This document shows, piece by piece, positions 23,064 to 24,188 of a stretch of 24,188 nt of DNA; positions within the stretch are counted from its first letter, which is position 1; every line of letters starts with the position of its first letter. The notes under the pieces are model-generated. The model was not told where the DNA came from and ran no database searches. It saw only the letters and a list, made by a program, of their open reading frames with translations. The DNA comes from Prevotella sp. UBA1378 (GTDB taxonomy: Bacteria > Bacteroidota > Bacteroidia > Bacteroidales > Bacteroidaceae), in contig DBRC01000073.1 in NCBI GenBank assembly GCA_002305505.1, positions 1-24,188 of the forward strand. The letters are read 5' to 3'. A program made the translations under genes and the position numbers.

Positions 23064-23083
23064 CGGAAAAAATAACGTAAACG

Positions 23084-24118
23084 ATGACGTATCAAAGTAA
23101 AGTCCTGCTCATATATACCGGCGGGACAATCGGCATGAACCGCAATCCGCGTACTGGGGTGCTCGAACCGTTTGATTTCGAACACCTATTATATAATGTA
23201 CCCGAGCTGAAACAGTTTGATACGGAAATATCCACTTACCAGTTTAATCCACCAATCGACTCAAGCGACATGTCGCCCAAGCTGTGGACCGACCTCGCAC
23301 ACATCATCGCCGACCATTATGATGAGTACGACGGATTCGTCATCCTGCACGGCACCGACACCATGGCATACACCGCTTCGGCCCTCTCCTACATGCTGGA
23401 GAACCTTACCAAGCCCGTGATACTCACCGGCTCACAGTTGCCCATCGGGCAGCTGCGCACAGACGGGAAGGAGAACCTCATTACAAGCATAGAGATTGCC
23501 GCTGCCAGGCACCGCGACGGAAAGGCGATGGTGCCCGAGGTGGGGATATACTTCAACGGGCACCTGCTGAGGGGGAACCGCACCACCAAGCAGAGCGCCG
23601 ACGAGTTTAACGCCTTCGAGAGCTTCAACTACCCCCACTTGATTGATGCCGGCGTCAACATCGCCTACCATGAGGACCGGATGCTGAAACCCGACTTCTC
23701 GAAGCCGATGACACCCCATTTCCGGTTAGACAACAACCTCATCATCTTTTCCGTGTTCCCGGGCGTACGGGAAGACCTCATCCGCCACATCATTGCCACG
23801 CCCAATCTGCGCGCCATCGTCATGCGCACCTTCGGCAGCGGCAATGCTCCGCAAACCCCATGGCTCATCCGTGCATTGAGCGAAGCCACAAAATGCGGGA
23901 AAACGGTGATCAACATCAGCCAATGTATGTCGGGGCGCGTAGAGATGGGGCGCTATGACAACGGCTACCAACTAAAGTCGGCCGGTGTTATCAGCGGATA
24001 CGACTCGACGGTGGAAAGCGCCGTCACCAAACTGATGTATCTGCAAGCCAGATACTCCGACCCGCATACCGTCCGCAAATATATGTCGCTGTCTATCCGC
24101 GGGGAAATCACCGTTTAG
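23084..24118 (+). CDS. ansA: L-asparaginase, type I (cytoplasmic)
   Basis: Hydrolyses L-asparagine to aspartate and ammonia. The 344 residues match the bacterial type I family. Both active-site signatures are visible: YTGGTIG at residues 11-17 with nucleophile T15, and HGTDTM at 89-94 with T91 and D92. TDGKEN, near 127, holds the expected lysine. No signal peptide is present, so it is the cytoplasmic form, not the periplasmic AnsB type. ATG 23084 leads directly into the first beta strand. The repeat unit shared with the pyk end begins 19 nt after the stop. Confidence 0.95.
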   Translation: MTYQSKVLLIYTGGTIGMNRNPRTGVLEPFDFEHLLYNVPELKQFDTEISTYQFNPPIDSSDMSPKLWTDLAHIIADHYDEYDGFVILHGTDTMAYTASALSYMLENLTKPVILTGSQLPIGQLRTDGKENLITSIEIAAARHRDGKAMVPEVGIYFNGHLLRGNRTTKQSADEFNAFESFNYPHLIDAGVNIAYHEDRMLKPDFSKPMTPHFRLDNNLIIFSVFPGVREDLIRHIIATPNLRAIVMRTFGSGNAPQTPWLIRALSEATKCGKTVINISQCMSGRVEMGRYDNGYQLKSAGVISGYDSTVESAVTKLMYLQARYSDPHTVRKYMSLSIRGEITV

Positions 24119-24137
24119 AATCCGGGAGGGATTATTT

Positions 24138-24188
24138 ATACGCCAGTTCGGGATAAGAAACCCGCGCTAATCCGGCGGCATAAAGGCA
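24138..24188 (+). repeat. Second copy of the pyk-end repeat, cut by window end
   Basis: Positions 24138-24186 match 156-204 at 46 of 49 bases; the mismatches are at 24145, 24163 and 24184. The core includes GTTCGGGATAAGAAACC and GCGCTAATCCGGCGGCATAA. As at the left end, it sits just past the 3' end of a gene (ansA). An inverted partner, if there is one, would lie beyond the window. Confidence 0.8.

Noticed and set aside
1..24188. Whole window as a mobile island bounded by the 49-nt repeats
   Set aside because: The content is core metabolism and housekeeping genes with no integrase or transposase, and the repeats are in gene-end positions; the coincidence with window edges is probably chance.

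Overview
The window looks like an ordinary chromosomal segment of a Bacteroidales bacterium (Bacteroides-like). The main reasons are promoter boxes of the Bacteroidetes type (TTTG, about 20 nt, TAnnTTTG) in front of most transcription units, general lack of Shine-Dalgarno sequences, and gene types and neighbourhoods familiar from that group: an HU gene followed by a tiny basic ribosomal protein gene and rng, two soluble hybrid histidine kinases, and a glmS-purF-carA-carB cluster. Base composition is near half GC in genes and AT-rich between them. I see no tRNA, rRNA, CRISPR array, transposase, prophage or defence gene.

Layout. 1-235: a structured, repeat-bearing stretch downstream of pyk. 236-1675 (-): pyruvate kinase. 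1676-2027: divergent promoters. 2028-4128 (+): HU protein, a 29-residue bS22/mS38-like protein and RNase G, with a folded leader before rng and a strong terminator after it. 4222-7825 (+): a membrane family 2 glycosyltransferase, a cytoplasmic hybrid histidine kinase, and a membrane-anchored endonuclease/exonuclease/phosphatase-fold protein. 7838-9990 (-): an AlaX-type alanyl-tRNA editing protein and a cytoplasmic GH13 alpha-amylase. 10083-10973 (-): fabD with its own promoter and terminator. 11115-12260 (-): a receiver-kinase hybrid. 12261-12516: a promoter, a 60-bp perfect palindrome and a second hairpin. 12517-21419 (-): carB, carA, purF, glmS and a capsule-type outer-membrane export lipoprotein gene. 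21564-22973 (-): uronate isomerase. 23084-24118 (+): type I asparaginase. 24138-24188: a second copy of the left-end repeat, cut by the window end.

How they fit together. The right half is about glutamine nitrogen and sugar or nucleotide precursors. GlmS, PurF and CarA are three separate glutamine amidotransferases making glucosamine-6-phosphate, phosphoribosylamine and carbamoyl phosphate, and an envelope polysaccharide export protein leads the cluster. The left half combines glycolysis, RNA metabolism and signalling.

No obviously new multi-gene system is visible. The least explained signals are in the non-coding DNA: a repeat found just past the 3' ends of pyk and ansA, with an inverted partner; the 60-bp perfect palindrome after carB; a possible multi-branched RNA after uxaC; and a long bulged hairpin in the rng leader. 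Among the proteins, the PurF homologue (about 613 aa, altered pyrophosphate loop, no iron-sulfur cysteines) and the animal-like motif in CarB deserve a second look.
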